DNA of 64,000 nucleotides from Prosthecobacter gellanilyticus (GCF_007992435.1 NZ_BKAG01000008.1:1-64000); one strand, 5' to 3'; shown: positions 49,001 to 59,600, counted from the stretch's first letter. Numbers and translations are program-made. The notes: generated by a model not told the origin, from the letters alone.

Positions 49001-50494
49001 TCACAGCCCCGCTGCACGACGCGCATCATTCACCTCGCGGATGAACCGGCCGCGCTCACCATTCGCATCTGTACCCTTGCCCTTTTCAGCGAGGGAAAGC
49101 ACGATCTCATGATTCAGCGCAGGGCTGTGGTGATCACCCTTCAGCAGCATGCCAAAACCCACGACCGCGGTTTCGAAAAGGAAATCCTCACGCGCCGATG
49201 TCCAGCCCATGCCGCGATCCAGAACGCCCATCTTCGTGCTGTCGAAGGGACCCACGCTCGGCGTGGTGAAGCGGGCTTTGTCCAGCGTCACCGTGGCCAC
49301 AGGGCGGCCCGTGCGCACAGCCTCGTCACTCACAGGCAGGAACTCATACCACACCGTCTGCGTGCCGGAAGTGTTCATCTCGGCGGCAGGCGTGTGGCGC
49401 TCGCACAGGCGGCGGAACTCACGCACATAGCGGCGGTCAAAGGAGACCTGGAGAGGGAAGGTGGACACGCTGTCCGCCGCAGGCTGGTTTGGCGGCACCT
49501 GCAGCGTCACACGGAGGAGACGGGTGGAAGGATTCCACGGGCAGGAGGCCACCTCGCCGCGCCAGGAGTGGATGTACACCTCGGAGGCCGTGCGGGGCTT
49601 GCCATCAGCGGTGGATTTCGGAGCCTGCACCGGGGCAGGGGAGGCCAGTATCTCCTTCGCGTTCACCTTCGCAGGCAGAGGGCGGAAATTCGCGGGGCGG
49701 ATGCTCACCTGATCGGTCTCATCCTTGCCAGTCGCCACAAAAGTCAGTGCGGCGTTCGTGTGCGTCACCGCCACGGGCAGCAGCACAGGCGGCTTCGGGG
49801 CCGAAACGACCACGGGCTCATTCTTCGCGGGTTCAGACTGCTGCGCGGCAGGCTTGGTCACCTCAGGCAGGGCAGCCACCACCACGACCGGAGCCTTCTC
49901 AGGAGCCGGAGCGGGCTTCAGCTCAGTCACCATCGGCGCCGCAGGCGCTGGAGCAGGGTTGACCACCGGCGCAGGCACAGGAGCCTGGACCAGCACCTCG
50001 GGCTTCGTGACCGGATCAGGGGCGGCATGCACCACCAGCTCAGCCTTCTCAGAGTTGGCTGGAGTCGTCACCACCGGGGCAGATTCAGCCGGGGAAACTC
50101 CCGCCAGGGTCGAGCCACCATTCAGATCCGTCTGGCGGCCCATCCAGTAGGCAGCGCCCGTCACCGTCACCACCGCGGCGGCCTTCATCACCGTGCGCAT
50201 CACCGGCCAGAAGGCGGCGGGCTTCTTCACCGGCTGGCGCGGCTGCATCGGAGCCACGCGGCGCGGCATGTTCACCGGGCGCAGCACCGCATGACGCTGC
50301 TCAGGGTTCAGACGATCCTGCGGCATGGGCGCGAACTGGCGCAGCGCATCCGTCACCGCCTCGATCTGCTCCAGCTCCGACGTCGCGGCCGGGCAGTCAC
50401 TGAGCAGGCGGTGGATGTCCGTGGCCTGATGCGCGTGCAGCTCACCCAGGGAGTAGGCGGTGAGCTCGGAGGTATCGTTGGCTGGGCTTGTCAT
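49001..50494 (-). CDS. Anti-sigma-like membrane protein with YfbK C-terminal domain
   Basis: 497 residues. The N-terminus (ELTAYSLGELHAHQATDIHRLLSDCPAATSELEQI) looks like a zinc-less anti-sigma domain. One membrane helix lies at about 100-118 (MKAAAVVTVTGAAYWMG), then a Pro/Ala/Val-rich linker (about 130-250). Residues about 320-497 (VSFDRRYVREFRRLCERH, FETAVVGFGMLLKG, IVLSLAEKGKGTDANGERGRFIREV) match the domain found after the von Willebrand A domain in YfbK-type proteins. The von Willebrand A domain itself is missing. It is encoded 30 bases after the sigma factor at 50525-51130 and most likely restrains it. Outside part unknown in ligand. Confidence 0.75.
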   Translation of the reverse strand: MTSPANDTSELTAYSLGELHAHQATDIHRLLSDCPAATSELEQIEAVTDALRQFAPMPQDRLNPEQRHAVLRPVNMPRRVAPMQPRQPVKKPAAFWPVMRTVMKAAAVVTVTGAAYWMGRQTDLNGGSTLAGVSPAESAPVVTTPANSEKAELVVHAAPDPVTKPEVLVQAPVPAPVVNPAPAPAAPMVTELKPAPAPEKAPVVVVAALPEVTKPAAQQSEPAKNEPVVVSAPKPPVLLPVAVTHTNAALTFVATGKDETDQVSIRPANFRPLPAKVNAKEILASPAPVQAPKSTADGKPRTASEVYIHSWRGEVASCPWNPSTRLLRVTLQVPPNQPAADSVSTFPLQVSFDRRYVREFRRLCERHTPAAEMNTSGTQTVWYEFLPVSDEAVRTGRPVATVTLDKARFTTPSVGPFDSTKMGVLDRGMGWTSAREDFLFETAVVGFGMLLKGDHHSPALNHEIVLSLAEKGKGTDANGERGRFIREVNDARRAAGL

Positions 50495-50524
50495 AATCGA
50501 AAAAGGGGAAAAAAAGAAAAGGGG

Positions 50525-51130
50525 TCAGTTGGCAGGGCTGCTGGCGAGCTCGCGGTTCAGGAGCTCGCGCAGCTTCTTGATGGCCATGTGCATGATGAAG
50601 CCCACATTGCCCACACTGAGGCCGGTGATGTCTGCGATCTGCTGGTAGGAGCAGTCGTGGGTGAACTTGAGGCGGATGACTTCTTTCTGGTTGGGGCGCA
50701 GCTTGTCCACGAGGTCCCAGATACGTTCGTAGAGCTCATGGGAGACGGCGTTTTCGCTGGGGTCCGGGTCAAAACTGACCGCCATCCCCATGGCATCCTC
50801 ATTGCCCAGTTCCAGCCGGTGGTCCTTGCGCAGCACATCCAGCGCCCGGTTTCGGCAGACGGTGAAGAGCCAGGCCTTGAGGTTGTCCCGCACCTTGTCC
50901 GGGTCGGTGAGATAGAGCTTGAGCAGAGCGTCCTGGACGACCTCGCGAGCCCTCTCCACATCCCCGTGCAGGATTCCCGCCGTGTAGGCGATGAGATTGC
51001 TCTCATGCTGATCCAGCGCCCGCCTGACGAGCAGGCTGGCTTCTTCGGGCTGGGGTTGGCTGGGCGGCATGAGTTCACTGTGCGTCTCCTGAAACGTCCC
51101 CGCGAGGAGATTATTAGAGATGAGAATCAC
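50525..51130 (-). CDS. ECF RNA polymerase sigma factor
   Basis: 201 residues; an internal ATG at 51070 is also possible. Region 2: HGDVERAREVVQDALLKLYLTDPDKVRDNLKAWLFTVCRNRALDVLRKDHR. Region 4: KLRPNQKEVIRLKFTHDCSYQQIADITGLSVGNVGFIMHMAIKKLREL, with a clear helix-turn-helix. It is unlike the factor at 6069-6602 in sequence. It is co-transcribed with the membrane anti-sigma-like gene downstream and divergent, by 66 bases, from the unknown membrane protein at 51197, whose promoter it may control. Confidence 0.92.
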   Translation of the reverse strand: MILISNNLLAGTFQETHSELMPPSQPQPEEASLLVRRALDQHESNLIAYTAGILHGDVERAREVVQDALLKLYLTDPDKVRDNLKAWLFTVCRNRALDVLRKDHRLELGNEDAMGMAVSFDPDPSENAVSHELYERIWDLVDKLRPNQKEVIRLKFTHDCSYQQIADITGLSVGNVGFIMHMAIKKLRELLNRELASSPAN

Positions 51131-51196
51131 TCAAGAAGGTAAAAACCAGTCCCGGAGCTTGCCTCGGAACCCTCGTTTGTGGAAGGCTACCCCCTC

Positions 51197-52879
51197 ATGC
51201 GTGCACTTTGGGTAGATCTCTGGCGTCGGCGATGGTTCCGCTGGACCTTCACGCCCGTCGCTTCCATCGCCTTGTCTTGGTGCTGTATCTGCCTGATCCT
51301 GAACTACGTCGGAGAAAGACGCTGGCAGCAGGTCAAAGCCCGCCTCGAGGCCGAGGGAGAGACCTTGGACTACTTCTCCCTGTTGCCTGCCTCCATTTCC
51401 GATGAGCAGAATTTCTGCGCCATTGAGGGACTGCTGGGTTTGAGAGACCCTGAGAATGAAGCTTTGAGAACCGAGATCGAACGTCAAGCGGCTTTGATCA
51501 CTCCGCAGATCAAAGAGGCGATGCCTCTCCCAGGTTTGGGGCAGGCCGCGACCACGAATGATCAAGCCTTTTTGCAGGCCTTGAGCCTCTGGGCCGAACA
51601 CTTGGCTCAACCAGGCAAGCGGACTCGCAAGGTGGTTCCAGCAGCGATCAATGGCGCGCCTCTTCCAGGGCTTCCGGGTCTCCCTTCAGCGGGCTCTTCT
51701 CCACCTTCCACACCTGAGGCCAGCCAGCCGGCAACCGTCGCGGTGACGTGGAAGGAAGCGAGGTTGCTGCTGGAAAAACATGCCCCGCTGCTCCCGCTGC
51801 TCACCCAGGCCACCAGACAGCGTCGAAAAGCAGAATACCTCCCGCGTCCCACCCGGGAGAACTTGCCTGAGCTGCTCTACAGTAAACCCTTGAAGCACCT
51901 TCAAGCGGGCCAGGGCCTAGGAGAGCTGTGCATCTTTTACAGCCTCGTCTGCATGAAAGCGGGTGACAAAGCGGCCAGCCTGGATGCTGCCCTCGTGTCT
52001 TTGCGTCTGGCCCAGGCTGCGAACATGGATGCTACCTTGGTGGGAAGCCTGACTTGCAGCAACCAGCAGACCTCCTTTATCCGGGTCATCAAGGTCTACC
52101 TTCGTGAAAGGTTTCTTGAGGAAACAGACCTGGCCTTGATCCAGCAGGACCTTCAGGAGATGGACCCTGCTGCACAACATCTTCTCGGCTTGAGGGCTGA
52201 GATGATCTGGCGGGCGAACTGCATCGACTATCTTTACGCGCACCGAGAACAACGCTGGGGCACTTTGCGCAACCTTCCCATGATTGGGTCATCGAGTGTG
52301 GCGTCAGGAATAGCTCCTGCCTGGGTCGCCGTGGCTCCAAAGGGTTACTTCTCTCTGAGCAAAGCCTCGGGTACAGCATTTTTCTTTGACCGCGCGATTG
52401 CACCGATCAAGCAAGGCGGCCTCGAAAAAGCGGAGGCCAGGATAGGTTATGTTGAAGATCAGTTGGCGAATATCAGCGACTGGCAGCGCCCCGATTTGTT
52501 CCTGACTAAAATGGGTTTTCCACCGTTGGCTCCGCTTCGTCGTGGTGTCGCTCTGGGGGCTAGCTGGCGGCTTCAAGCCATTCTGGCCTGTGCCTTGGAG
52601 CGTCATTATCTCCGGCATCGTTCCTATCCAGCCAGCCTGGAGAAGCTGGATGCCGAATTCAAGGCAGGCGCAAGCCTTCTGGATGTGGACGGACTGCCCA
52701 TGCATTATGTGCAGTCGTCCGATGGCCGCTTCCAGCTCTGGTCCCCCGGTCTCGATGGAGTGGATGATGGTGGGAAGTTTGGCGAGGAAGTGGTTCCAGG
52801 TTCACCAAAGTCCCTCACCAATACGCGATATGAAGGCGACTGGGTCTGGCGCTACGAGCCTAGTGTCGATAAGAAGTGA
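51197..52879 (+). CDS. Membrane-anchored protein of unknown function
   Basis: 560 residues from the ATG at 51197; GGAAGG at 51181-51186 is a good ribosome site for it, so the GTG at 51179 is less likely. One N-terminal membrane helix (about 19-36, TPVASIALSWCCICLILNYV), then a long soluble, mostly helical region with a Pro/Gly/Ser-rich patch (AINGAPLPGLPGLPSAG, about 153-185). The C-terminus (LERHYLRHRSYPASLEKLD, LDVDGLPMHYVQSSDGRFQLWSPGLDGVDDGG) resembles the tail of type II pseudopilins. Similar proteins are common but unstudied in this phylum and in Planctomycetes. Function unknown; no enzyme motif. Confidence 0.75.
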   Translation: MRALWVDLWRRRWFRWTFTPVASIALSWCCICLILNYVGERRWQQVKARLEAEGETLDYFSLLPASISDEQNFCAIEGLLGLRDPENEALRTEIERQAALITPQIKEAMPLPGLGQAATTNDQAFLQALSLWAEHLAQPGKRTRKVVPAAINGAPLPGLPGLPSAGSSPPSTPEASQPATVAVTWKEARLLLEKHAPLLPLLTQATRQRRKAEYLPRPTRENLPELLYSKPLKHLQAGQGLGELCIFYSLVCMKAGDKAASLDAALVSLRLAQAANMDATLVGSLTCSNQQTSFIRVIKVYLRERFLEETDLALIQQDLQEMDPAAQHLLGLRAEMIWRANCIDYLYAHREQRWGTLRNLPMIGSSSVASGIAPAWVAVAPKGYFSLSKASGTAFFFDRAIAPIKQGGLEKAEARIGYVEDQLANISDWQRPDLFLTKMGFPPLAPLRRGVALGASWRLQAILACALERHYLRHRSYPASLEKLDAEFKAGASLLDVDGLPMHYVQSSDGRFQLWSPGLDGVDDGGKFGEEVVPGSPKSLTNTRYEGDWVWRYEPSVDKK

Positions 52880-52894
52880 TCAACAGCCGTTGCC

Positions 52895-53527
52895 TCACGG
52901 CACAATCTCCACCGGCGTTCCCATCGGGCAGGCATGGAAAAACTTCTCCGCCATGCGGGCAGGCAGGCGGATGCAGCCGTGGGAGGCGGCGTAGCCGGGG
53001 AGGTAGCCCTGGTGCATGCCCACACCACCGTAGATGCGCATGAAGTAAAACATCTTCGCCCCTTCAAAGCGCGTGCCCGGCGGACGGCGGTCTTTGCGGT
53101 TGTCGATGTTCTGCGCGATGACGTTGCCGTTGTAGTCCTCGTAGTCGCCGTAGATGGAGGACTTGTGGTCGATGTCCTTTTCGATCACGCTGTACTTGCC
53201 CGGGCGCGTGTCATAGCCTTCCTGGCCGGAGGAGATCGGTGAGCCACCGACGATCTTGCCCTGCTTCAGCAGATACACTTTTTGTTCGCCGAGCACGATG
53301 AGGATGCGCGGCTTTCCAGGCACACCGTCCGCCTCCCAAAAGGAGCCGTCATTGCGCATCAGACTCTTCACCCGGTCCGTGAGATAGCGGGACACGCGCG
53401 GAATGTCGCCCGTCAGAAACTTGTGCCCATAACGAAAGGCGGTGTTGCCGGGGTTTTGACCGTTCTGGCATTGCGTGAGGCAAAGCACCAGGGGAAGCAG
53501 AAGCAGCAGACGACGGGGGGACGACAT
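52895..53527 (-). CDS. L,D-transpeptidase (YkuD) lipoprotein
   Basis: 210 residues from the ATG at 53527. The N-terminus (RRLLLLLPLVLCLTQC) is a lipoprotein-like signal with Cys20, although Gln before the cysteine is not ideal. The YkuD catalytic motif is SHGCIRLP (182-189; Cys185), with the supporting His172 in VGMHQGY and the typical KVYLLKQGKIV start of the domain. It would cross-link peptidoglycan stem peptides or attach proteins to the wall in the periplasm. It converges on the unknown membrane protein with 15 bases between stops. Confidence 0.9.
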   Translation of the reverse strand: MSSPRRLLLLLPLVLCLTQCQNGQNPGNTAFRYGHKFLTGDIPRVSRYLTDRVKSLMRNDGSFWEADGVPGKPRILIVLGEQKVYLLKQGKIVGGSPISSGQEGYDTRPGKYSVIEKDIDHKSSIYGDYEDYNGNVIAQNIDNRKDRRPPGTRFEGAKMFYFMRIYGGVGMHQGYLPGYAASHGCIRLPARMAEKFFHACPMGTPVEIVP

Positions 53528-53660
53528 GCCCCGAGGGTGGCGGCTGAGCCGCAAAGTTCAAGGAATCTCCTCCCACCACCATGTAAGATGATCGTCTTTC
53601 TCACAGCGAACTCATTCCAGCAATTCTAACCGCTGATGCCAAGTCACGAACTAGAGGTTT

Positions 53661-53735
53661 GGTAGAAAGATTGAGGGTAAAAAAATTCAAGACCCAACAG
53701 ATTCAGAAAATCTTTCTACCCTTCATTTTTCTACC
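53661..53735. repeat. T-rich palindromic element (GGTAGAAA...TTTCTACC)
   Basis: Left arm GGTAGAAAGATTGAGGGTAA (53661-53680); right arm TCTTTCTACC, CTTCATTTTTCTACC (53711-53735) is its imperfect inverse. A half copy ends the lhr gene at 19563-19591. The spacing of its half sites parallels the GGCAGACGAAT-type elements. It fills the leader of the histidine kinase gene. Confidence 0.65.
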
Positions 53736-53818
53736 TCCATCCTCCTGGTCTCTTCATGTCCCCCAAATGAAGGCTCGGCAGCCCCACATGACTTCGCTAG
53801 CATCACCACCGATAAATC

Positions 53819-55858
53819 ATGCGCGCACTTCTGCTGCTCAGTCTGGTCTGGCTCACGCTGGCTCATGGGGAGGATCCCCTGGGCAGCGTGCGCGCCGTGC
53901 GTGAGCTGGATGACCAGCGCCGCGGCCAGAACCTGCCGGTGAAACTCCAGGCCACCGTGACCTACTATCACCCCGCCTGGGGCGTGCTCTTTGTGCATGA
54001 TGGCACAGACGGCATCTGTGTCGGCGTCGGGGAAGACAAGCGCCCCTCGCCTCCTTATCAGCCTGGCGTGCTTTTGAAGGTGGAAGGCAGCGTGAATCCC
54101 GGTGAGTTCCTGCCCGTGGTCATCCCCTGGACCATGCAGACTGCCGGTACTGGCACCTTGCCCGCGTATCCATCAGTGAATGCAGAGCAGCTCTTCTCGC
54201 CAGCCATGGATGCGCGGCCCGTGCAGGTGCGCGCCATCGTCAAAGGCACCTGGTTTGCCGAGGACAGCCTTGTGGTGGAGGTGGAGGTCGAAGGCCGTCT
54301 CATCCGCGCCATCGTGCCCCAGACGGAACCCTTGAAGCGCCTGCCCTGGCAGCTCGTGGAGGAGCAGGTCAGCGTGCGCGGCGTGGCGGGCACGCATTTC
54401 AATGACCAGCGCCAGATGAGCGGCCGCCTGCTCTTTGTGCAGAACCTCGAAGCCTTCAATCTGATCGAGGAAGCCAAGCCCTCCGGCCCCGTGCCCGAGG
54501 TGCCCGTGGATGGCCTCCTGCGTGTCGATGCCCCCCTGCGCCAGAGAGTGCGTGTGCGTGGCGTCACCACGCATGTCGTCGCCGGACGCGGCCTCTATCT
54601 TCGCGGCCAGGGCGGCAGCATGTTTGTGCAGACCGCTCAGTCCATGGACCTTAAGGCAGGCGATGATGTGGAGGTCGAAGGCTATCCCGTCGTCACCGCC
54701 TTCCGTCCCAGCCTCAGCGCCGTGGACGTGAAGAAGACCGGCACAGCTCCCGCACCACCAGGCCCCGTGGAGTTTCATGCGGCAGACACGCGGCACAGCC
54801 GTGAGCAGTGCGAGCTCGTCACCCTCGCCGCTGATCTGCTGGAAGTGAACCGTGACCGCACCGGCATCAATCTGGTCTGCCGTGCCGATGGACAGCCCTT
54901 TGAAGCCACCCTCGGCTGGCCCATGCAGCCTGCGGAAAAACTTCTTCCCGGCATGAAGCTGCGCCTCACCGGCATCTGCGAGTTCATCTCGGACAAACCG
55001 TTGGTTATTCCGCGCAATGCCACCGGCTTCCGTCTCATCCTGCGCGCGCCGGAGGACATCGCCATCACCGCACGCGCACCGTGGTGGGATGAGCAGCGGG
55101 CACGTTGGTTGTTAGGCTCACTGCTCATCCTCGCCATGGCGGTGGGTGGCTGGGCCGTCTCTCTGCAGTTCATGGTGAACAAGCAGAAGAACGTCATTCG
55201 CGAGCAGGCCCAGCAGCAGGCAACCCTTGAGGAACGGCAGCGCATCGCCCAGGATCTGCATGACACCCTGGAGCAGGAGCTTGTGGGCGTGAACATGCTG
55301 CTCGATGACACCGCGCGCCGCATGCAGGGCGCGGAATCTTCCGCCACCCAGCCGCTGGATCTGGCACGCCGTTTGTTACGCCGTGCGCGTGATGACTCGC
55401 GCACCACCATTCGCGAGCTGCGCAGCGTGGCCCTGGAGCAGCGCGGCCTGCCCGCCGCCATCGAGGAGCTGCTTCGTCCGCTGGCGGCCGTCGGTGGCGC
55501 GGAGTTTGTGGTGAGCGTGGTCGGCATCCCCGTTCGTCTTGCAGGCACCGTGGAGACAAACCTCCTCCGCTTCACTCAGGAAGCCGTCGCCAATGCCGCC
55601 CATCATTCCGGCGCGAAGCGCATCGATGTCCGGCTCGAGTATCATGACGAGAGCGTGCGCCTCAGTGTGCGTGACAACGGCTGCGGCTTTGATCCTGCGG
55701 CCATGACTGCGCTGGACGGTCACTTTGGCCTCAGCGGCATGCGTGAGCGTGCGGAGAAGATCTCCGGACGTTTGCGCATCCACAGCGTGCCAGGGCAGGG
55801 GACCGAGGTGGAGGTCAGCGTGCCCTGTGTTGAGTTTCCCGCACCAGCCAGTGCTTGA
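53819..55858 (+). CDS. Sensor histidine kinase, NarL/HisKA_3 type
   Basis: 679 residues. A signal peptide (1-17) leads to a periplasmic sensor region of about 410 residues with repeated beta-rich, OB-like units (QATVTYYHPAWGVLFVHDGTDGICV; VRGVTTHVVAGRGLYLRGQGGSMFV). A membrane helix lies at about 430-450, then a coiled segment, the phosphoacceptor His481 in ERQRIAQDLHDTLEQEL, and an ATPase domain with TQEAVANAAHHSGA (N-box), DNGCGFD and GLSGMRERAEKISG. It pairs with the regulator at 55897. The ligand is unknown, and the target could be the giant protein encoded next (inference). Confidence 0.93.
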   Translation: MRALLLLSLVWLTLAHGEDPLGSVRAVRELDDQRRGQNLPVKLQATVTYYHPAWGVLFVHDGTDGICVGVGEDKRPSPPYQPGVLLKVEGSVNPGEFLPVVIPWTMQTAGTGTLPAYPSVNAEQLFSPAMDARPVQVRAIVKGTWFAEDSLVVEVEVEGRLIRAIVPQTEPLKRLPWQLVEEQVSVRGVAGTHFNDQRQMSGRLLFVQNLEAFNLIEEAKPSGPVPEVPVDGLLRVDAPLRQRVRVRGVTTHVVAGRGLYLRGQGGSMFVQTAQSMDLKAGDDVEVEGYPVVTAFRPSLSAVDVKKTGTAPAPPGPVEFHAADTRHSREQCELVTLAADLLEVNRDRTGINLVCRADGQPFEATLGWPMQPAEKLLPGMKLRLTGICEFISDKPLVIPRNATGFRLILRAPEDIAITARAPWWDEQRARWLLGSLLILAMAVGGWAVSLQFMVNKQKNVIREQAQQQATLEERQRIAQDLHDTLEQELVGVNMLLDDTARRMQGAESSATQPLDLARRLLRRARDDSRTTIRELRSVALEQRGLPAAIEELLRPLAAVGGAEFVVSVVGIPVRLAGTVETNLLRFTQEAVANAAHHSGAKRIDVRLEYHDESVRLSVRDNGCGFDPAAMTALDGHFGLSGMRERAEKISGRLRIHSVPGQGTEVEVSVPCVEFPAPASA

Positions 55859-55896
55859 TCCCGAGCCGCCGACCCGTTGTAATCAGCCGGACAACC

Positions 55897-56532
55897 ATGA
55901 AAAATGCCAGCCCCATCCGTGTCATGATCGTCGATGATCACTTCGCCACACGCCTGGGCCTCTCTGTGCCGATCAATAACGAGCCGGACATGAAGGTGGT
56001 GGCCGAGGCCGGCACCAGCGCCAGAGCGGTGGAAACCTACCGTGAGCATAAACCGGACGTGGTCACCATGGACTACCATCTGCCGGACAAAAGCGGCGTC
56101 GAGACTCTCGAAGCCATCCGCGCCGAGTTCCCCGAAGCCCGTGTGCTCATGCTCACCATCTTTGATGGTGAGGAAGATATCTACCGCGCCGTGACTGCTG
56201 GAGCCAAAGGCTACCTCACCAAGTCCGCCGAGTGTGAGGAAGTGCTGAAAGCCATTCGGCGCATTCACGCAGGCGCGGCCTGCTTTCCGCCCACCATCAG
56301 TGCCAAGATCAAAGAGCGTGAGAAGCGCCGTCCGCTCACGTCGCGTGAGCTGGAGATTCTAAAACTCCTCGTGAAGGGACATTCCACCAAGGACATCGTT
56401 CACCAGCTCAGCCTCAGCATGGGCACCATCCGCCTGCACATCAGCATCATTCTGGACAAGCTGGACGCCTTCGACCGCACCAATGCCGTCGCCAAGGCCA
56501 TCGAGCGCGGAATCGTGCATCTCGGAGACTAG
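55897..56532 (+). CDS. NarL/FixJ-family response regulator
   Basis: 211 residues from the ATG at 55897, 38 bases after the kinase stop. The receiver domain has the acidic pair DD at 13-14, phosphoacceptor Asp59 (VVTMDYHLPD), a threonine in LMLTIFD and lysine in KGYLTKSAE. The output domain is a LuxR-type helix-turn-helix (LTSRELEILKLLVKGHSTKDIVHQLSLSMGTIRLHI). It should be activated by the adjacent kinase and bind DNA as a dimer. All key residues are present. Confidence 0.94.
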   Translation: MKNASPIRVMIVDDHFATRLGLSVPINNEPDMKVVAEAGTSARAVETYREHKPDVVTMDYHLPDKSGVETLEAIRAEFPEARVLMLTIFDGEEDIYRAVTAGAKGYLTKSAECEEVLKAIRRIHAGAACFPPTISAKIKEREKRRPLTSRELEILKLLVKGHSTKDIVHQLSLSMGTIRLHISIILDKLDAFDRTNAVAKAIERGIVHLGD

Positions 56533-56654
56533 CTCCAGGATTGACCATAGAGGTTTTTTTGAGGTAACCTGGACGTAATTGATCCAAGATACCGAATTCA
56601 GTTCTAATAAAGCGGATTCACAATCGTCTGGTTCACAACCACCAACCAGTTTTC

Positions 56655-59600
56655 ATGCGCTTCAGGACCGCTTCCGGGCTCGCTGCTCTCGTCGTCATTG
56701 CCGTTTCAGCAGGCATTTACCTCTCTAAACAAGAGACGATATCACCTGTGGCGGTAAGCGGCACAGCATTGTCAGCTCGGGAAGACAAGATCGCGCCGGT
56801 CGATGTCTTGAAGTCTGGCCACAAATCAAAGGCAGAAAACATCACCGCCGAGCCTTTAGCTCCCGCCGATCCCCTGACAGGCTTTGATGACTGGAGCCGG
56901 GACTATCTCAGCCTCTCGCCGGAGCAAAGGGAGCGCATGGTGGATGAAGGTGTCCGTCTGGCCAAAGCACGGCGCCCTGTTTTCAAAGAGCTGATCAAGG
57001 AAGATCCCCGCTCTGCACTCGCCCAGGCCGTGCCCATGGTGGTGCGTCAGGCCTTGCCGCCACAGATTCTGGGTGAACTGGAAAGGCGCATCAATGACGT
57101 CGGGGCGCTGCGGGTGATGATGGGAGTGCCGCTCGATCCGAACGATCCTCCGGTTCCGACGACGCGAGAGGTCGAACTGAAGGGCGGCGGGACGTATCGC
57201 GCTTATCTTTATGGCAGGCGCGAGAATCAGCTCAGCACGCCGGGTGTTTTGGTGAATGGCGTGGCGATAGACTCCGAGTTTGCGGTGAGTGAAGAGCCGA
57301 CGCGGCGATTGGAGGTGGGAGAAACTCTGCCGAAGGACAAGCCGGTGGTGTCGGAGTGTCCCGTGTCGGGCAAGTCAACGGTCGATGCCAAGGACGTGCC
57401 AGCGCAGGCGACGGAAGCTTCGAATGCGGTTGAGTCGCCCACGGAGGTGATCTTCTTCTGTGATGGCTCACACATCGCGGTGCAGAACCAGACCTTGCTG
57501 ATGGGTGAAGGTGTGACGGGTGGGGCGCTGCCGTTCTCGGGGATTTTACCTGCCACCTCCACGCCTTCGCTGGGCAATATCAAGGTGCTTGTGATGCATA
57601 CGACATATGCGGATCAAAATGCCGCGCCGACCACGGAGGCGGCTCTGTACAAAACGCTGCGCGATGTGGGCGACTACTACGCCAAGGCTTCGTATGGCCG
57701 GCTTTCGCTGGTGGGTGTGGTGACGCCGGTGCTCAAGCTGCCGCACAATGAAGCGTGGTATGTGAATCGCGACACCAGCAATGGTGGCGATCTCGGCGGC
57801 ACGGGCCAGGAGCACGCGGATGCGCGGGCGGAAGCGCGGAAACTGGGCTACGACACAAATGATTACGACAGCCTTGTCATGCGGCACAATGGCGGGCCGG
57901 GCAGCTACGGAGGACTGGCCTCGGTGCCAGGCAGTACGGTGTGGGTGCGTGGTGATAGTGCCGGTTTGTGGGCGCACGAGATCGGGCACTCCTTTGGTTT
58001 GCTGCACTCAAACTTCTGGGACACGGCAGGCACGAGCAGCATCGGCAATGGCGCGAACCAGGAATATGGCGACAGCTACGATATCATGGGCGGCGGTCCT
58101 TTCCCTGGCGGCCACTACAACGCGGCGGGCAAGAATCAGATCCGCTGGCTGCCCTCGGAGTTCGTCCAGCCGGTGACGCAGCCGGGTGTGTATCGTATCT
58201 ATGCTTATGACCAGGGCGTGCTGGATGCTTCGCGCCGCTACGCGATGACGGTGGTGAAGGATGTGCAGCGCACTTACTGGGGCATGGTGCGCGCGCAGAT
58301 GGATTCCAATCCTTTTGCCAAAAGCGGCATGGTGCTCGGTTGGAAGTTCCCGAATGGCGGCGGCAGCAACTTCCAGCTCATCGATACCACGCCGGGCTCG
58401 CCTTATGCGAAAACGGATGCTCCCATCTCCCTCGGTGCCACGTTCGCAGACGTGGAGAGCGGCATCTTCATGACCACCGTGGCGGCGAATGACAATCCGC
58501 GATACGTGGATGTGCAGGTCAATATGGGATCCTTCCCCGGCAATCATCCGCCCACGCTTTCGCTGGCGGCGAATGCGACCGTGGTGCCAACCAATGGCTC
58601 GGTCACTTTCACCGCGACAGCGAGCGATACCGACGGCGATACGCTGGCCTACAACTGGCAGCACTTCGGCGGCGGTTCGCAGATCGTCTCGCCGAATGCG
58701 AACGTGATCACGCGGCAGTTTGCCTCGGCGGGCACCTACATTGTCACGTGCACGGTGAGCGATATGAAAGGCGGCACGGTCACCCGCAATCAGCTTATCA
58801 CCGTGGGATCGCCAAGCACGTTCACCATCAGCGGACGCATCACGTTGCTCGGCGCGGGCTTGTCTGATGTGGCCGTGACCGCGAACGGAGCGAACGGCGT
58901 GATCACCGACGCGGACGGCTACTACACGATTCCCAATCTCGCCGCGAACACCTACACGATCACGCCGCTGCTCTACGGCTACAGCTTTGGCGAGTTGTTC
59001 AACAACAGCATCACCGTGGGACCAAGCTTCAGCGGTGCGGACTTTGAGGCCACGGCGTCCAGCGTGGTGACGATCGCAGCCGTAACGCCGACTGCCAATG
59101 AAGGCACGCTCAGCCCTGGTGTCTTCCGTCTCACCCGCACAGGTGACAACTCGCAGCCGTTGACCGTCAGCCTGAGCAATCCGTCCGGCAGTGCCACCCT
59201 CACCACGGACTACACATTGAGCCCGGCTTACACGTCAGCGTCACCGTTCAACTCTTGGACCATTCCTGCCGATGCAAGCACGCTGGACATATCAGTGACG
59301 CCAGCGGCAGATGCCATCAGCGAGGGGGCTGAGACCGTGGTTCTTCAGCTTGGCTCGGGCAGCGGCTATCTGCTGGGAGCTGCGGCCAATGCCACGGTGA
59401 CGATCACGGATGATGACACGGTTTTACCGAAGGTAAGCATGATTGCGACGACCCCGGACACGACGGAGGGCAGCGCTTCGCCTGCGGTCGTCACATTCAG
59501 CCGCACCGGCAGCACCGCCGCTGCTTTGACGGTGAATTTTGGGCGCAACGTGGCCAGCACGTCCGCCGTGGGAAGTGATCATCCAGCGCTGGGCAGCACT

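Noticed and set aside
49109..51142. 677-codon plus-strand frame over the sigma/anti-sigma genes
   Set aside because: Arg/His-rich shadow of the Pro/Ala-rich linker and sigma gene; no motif.
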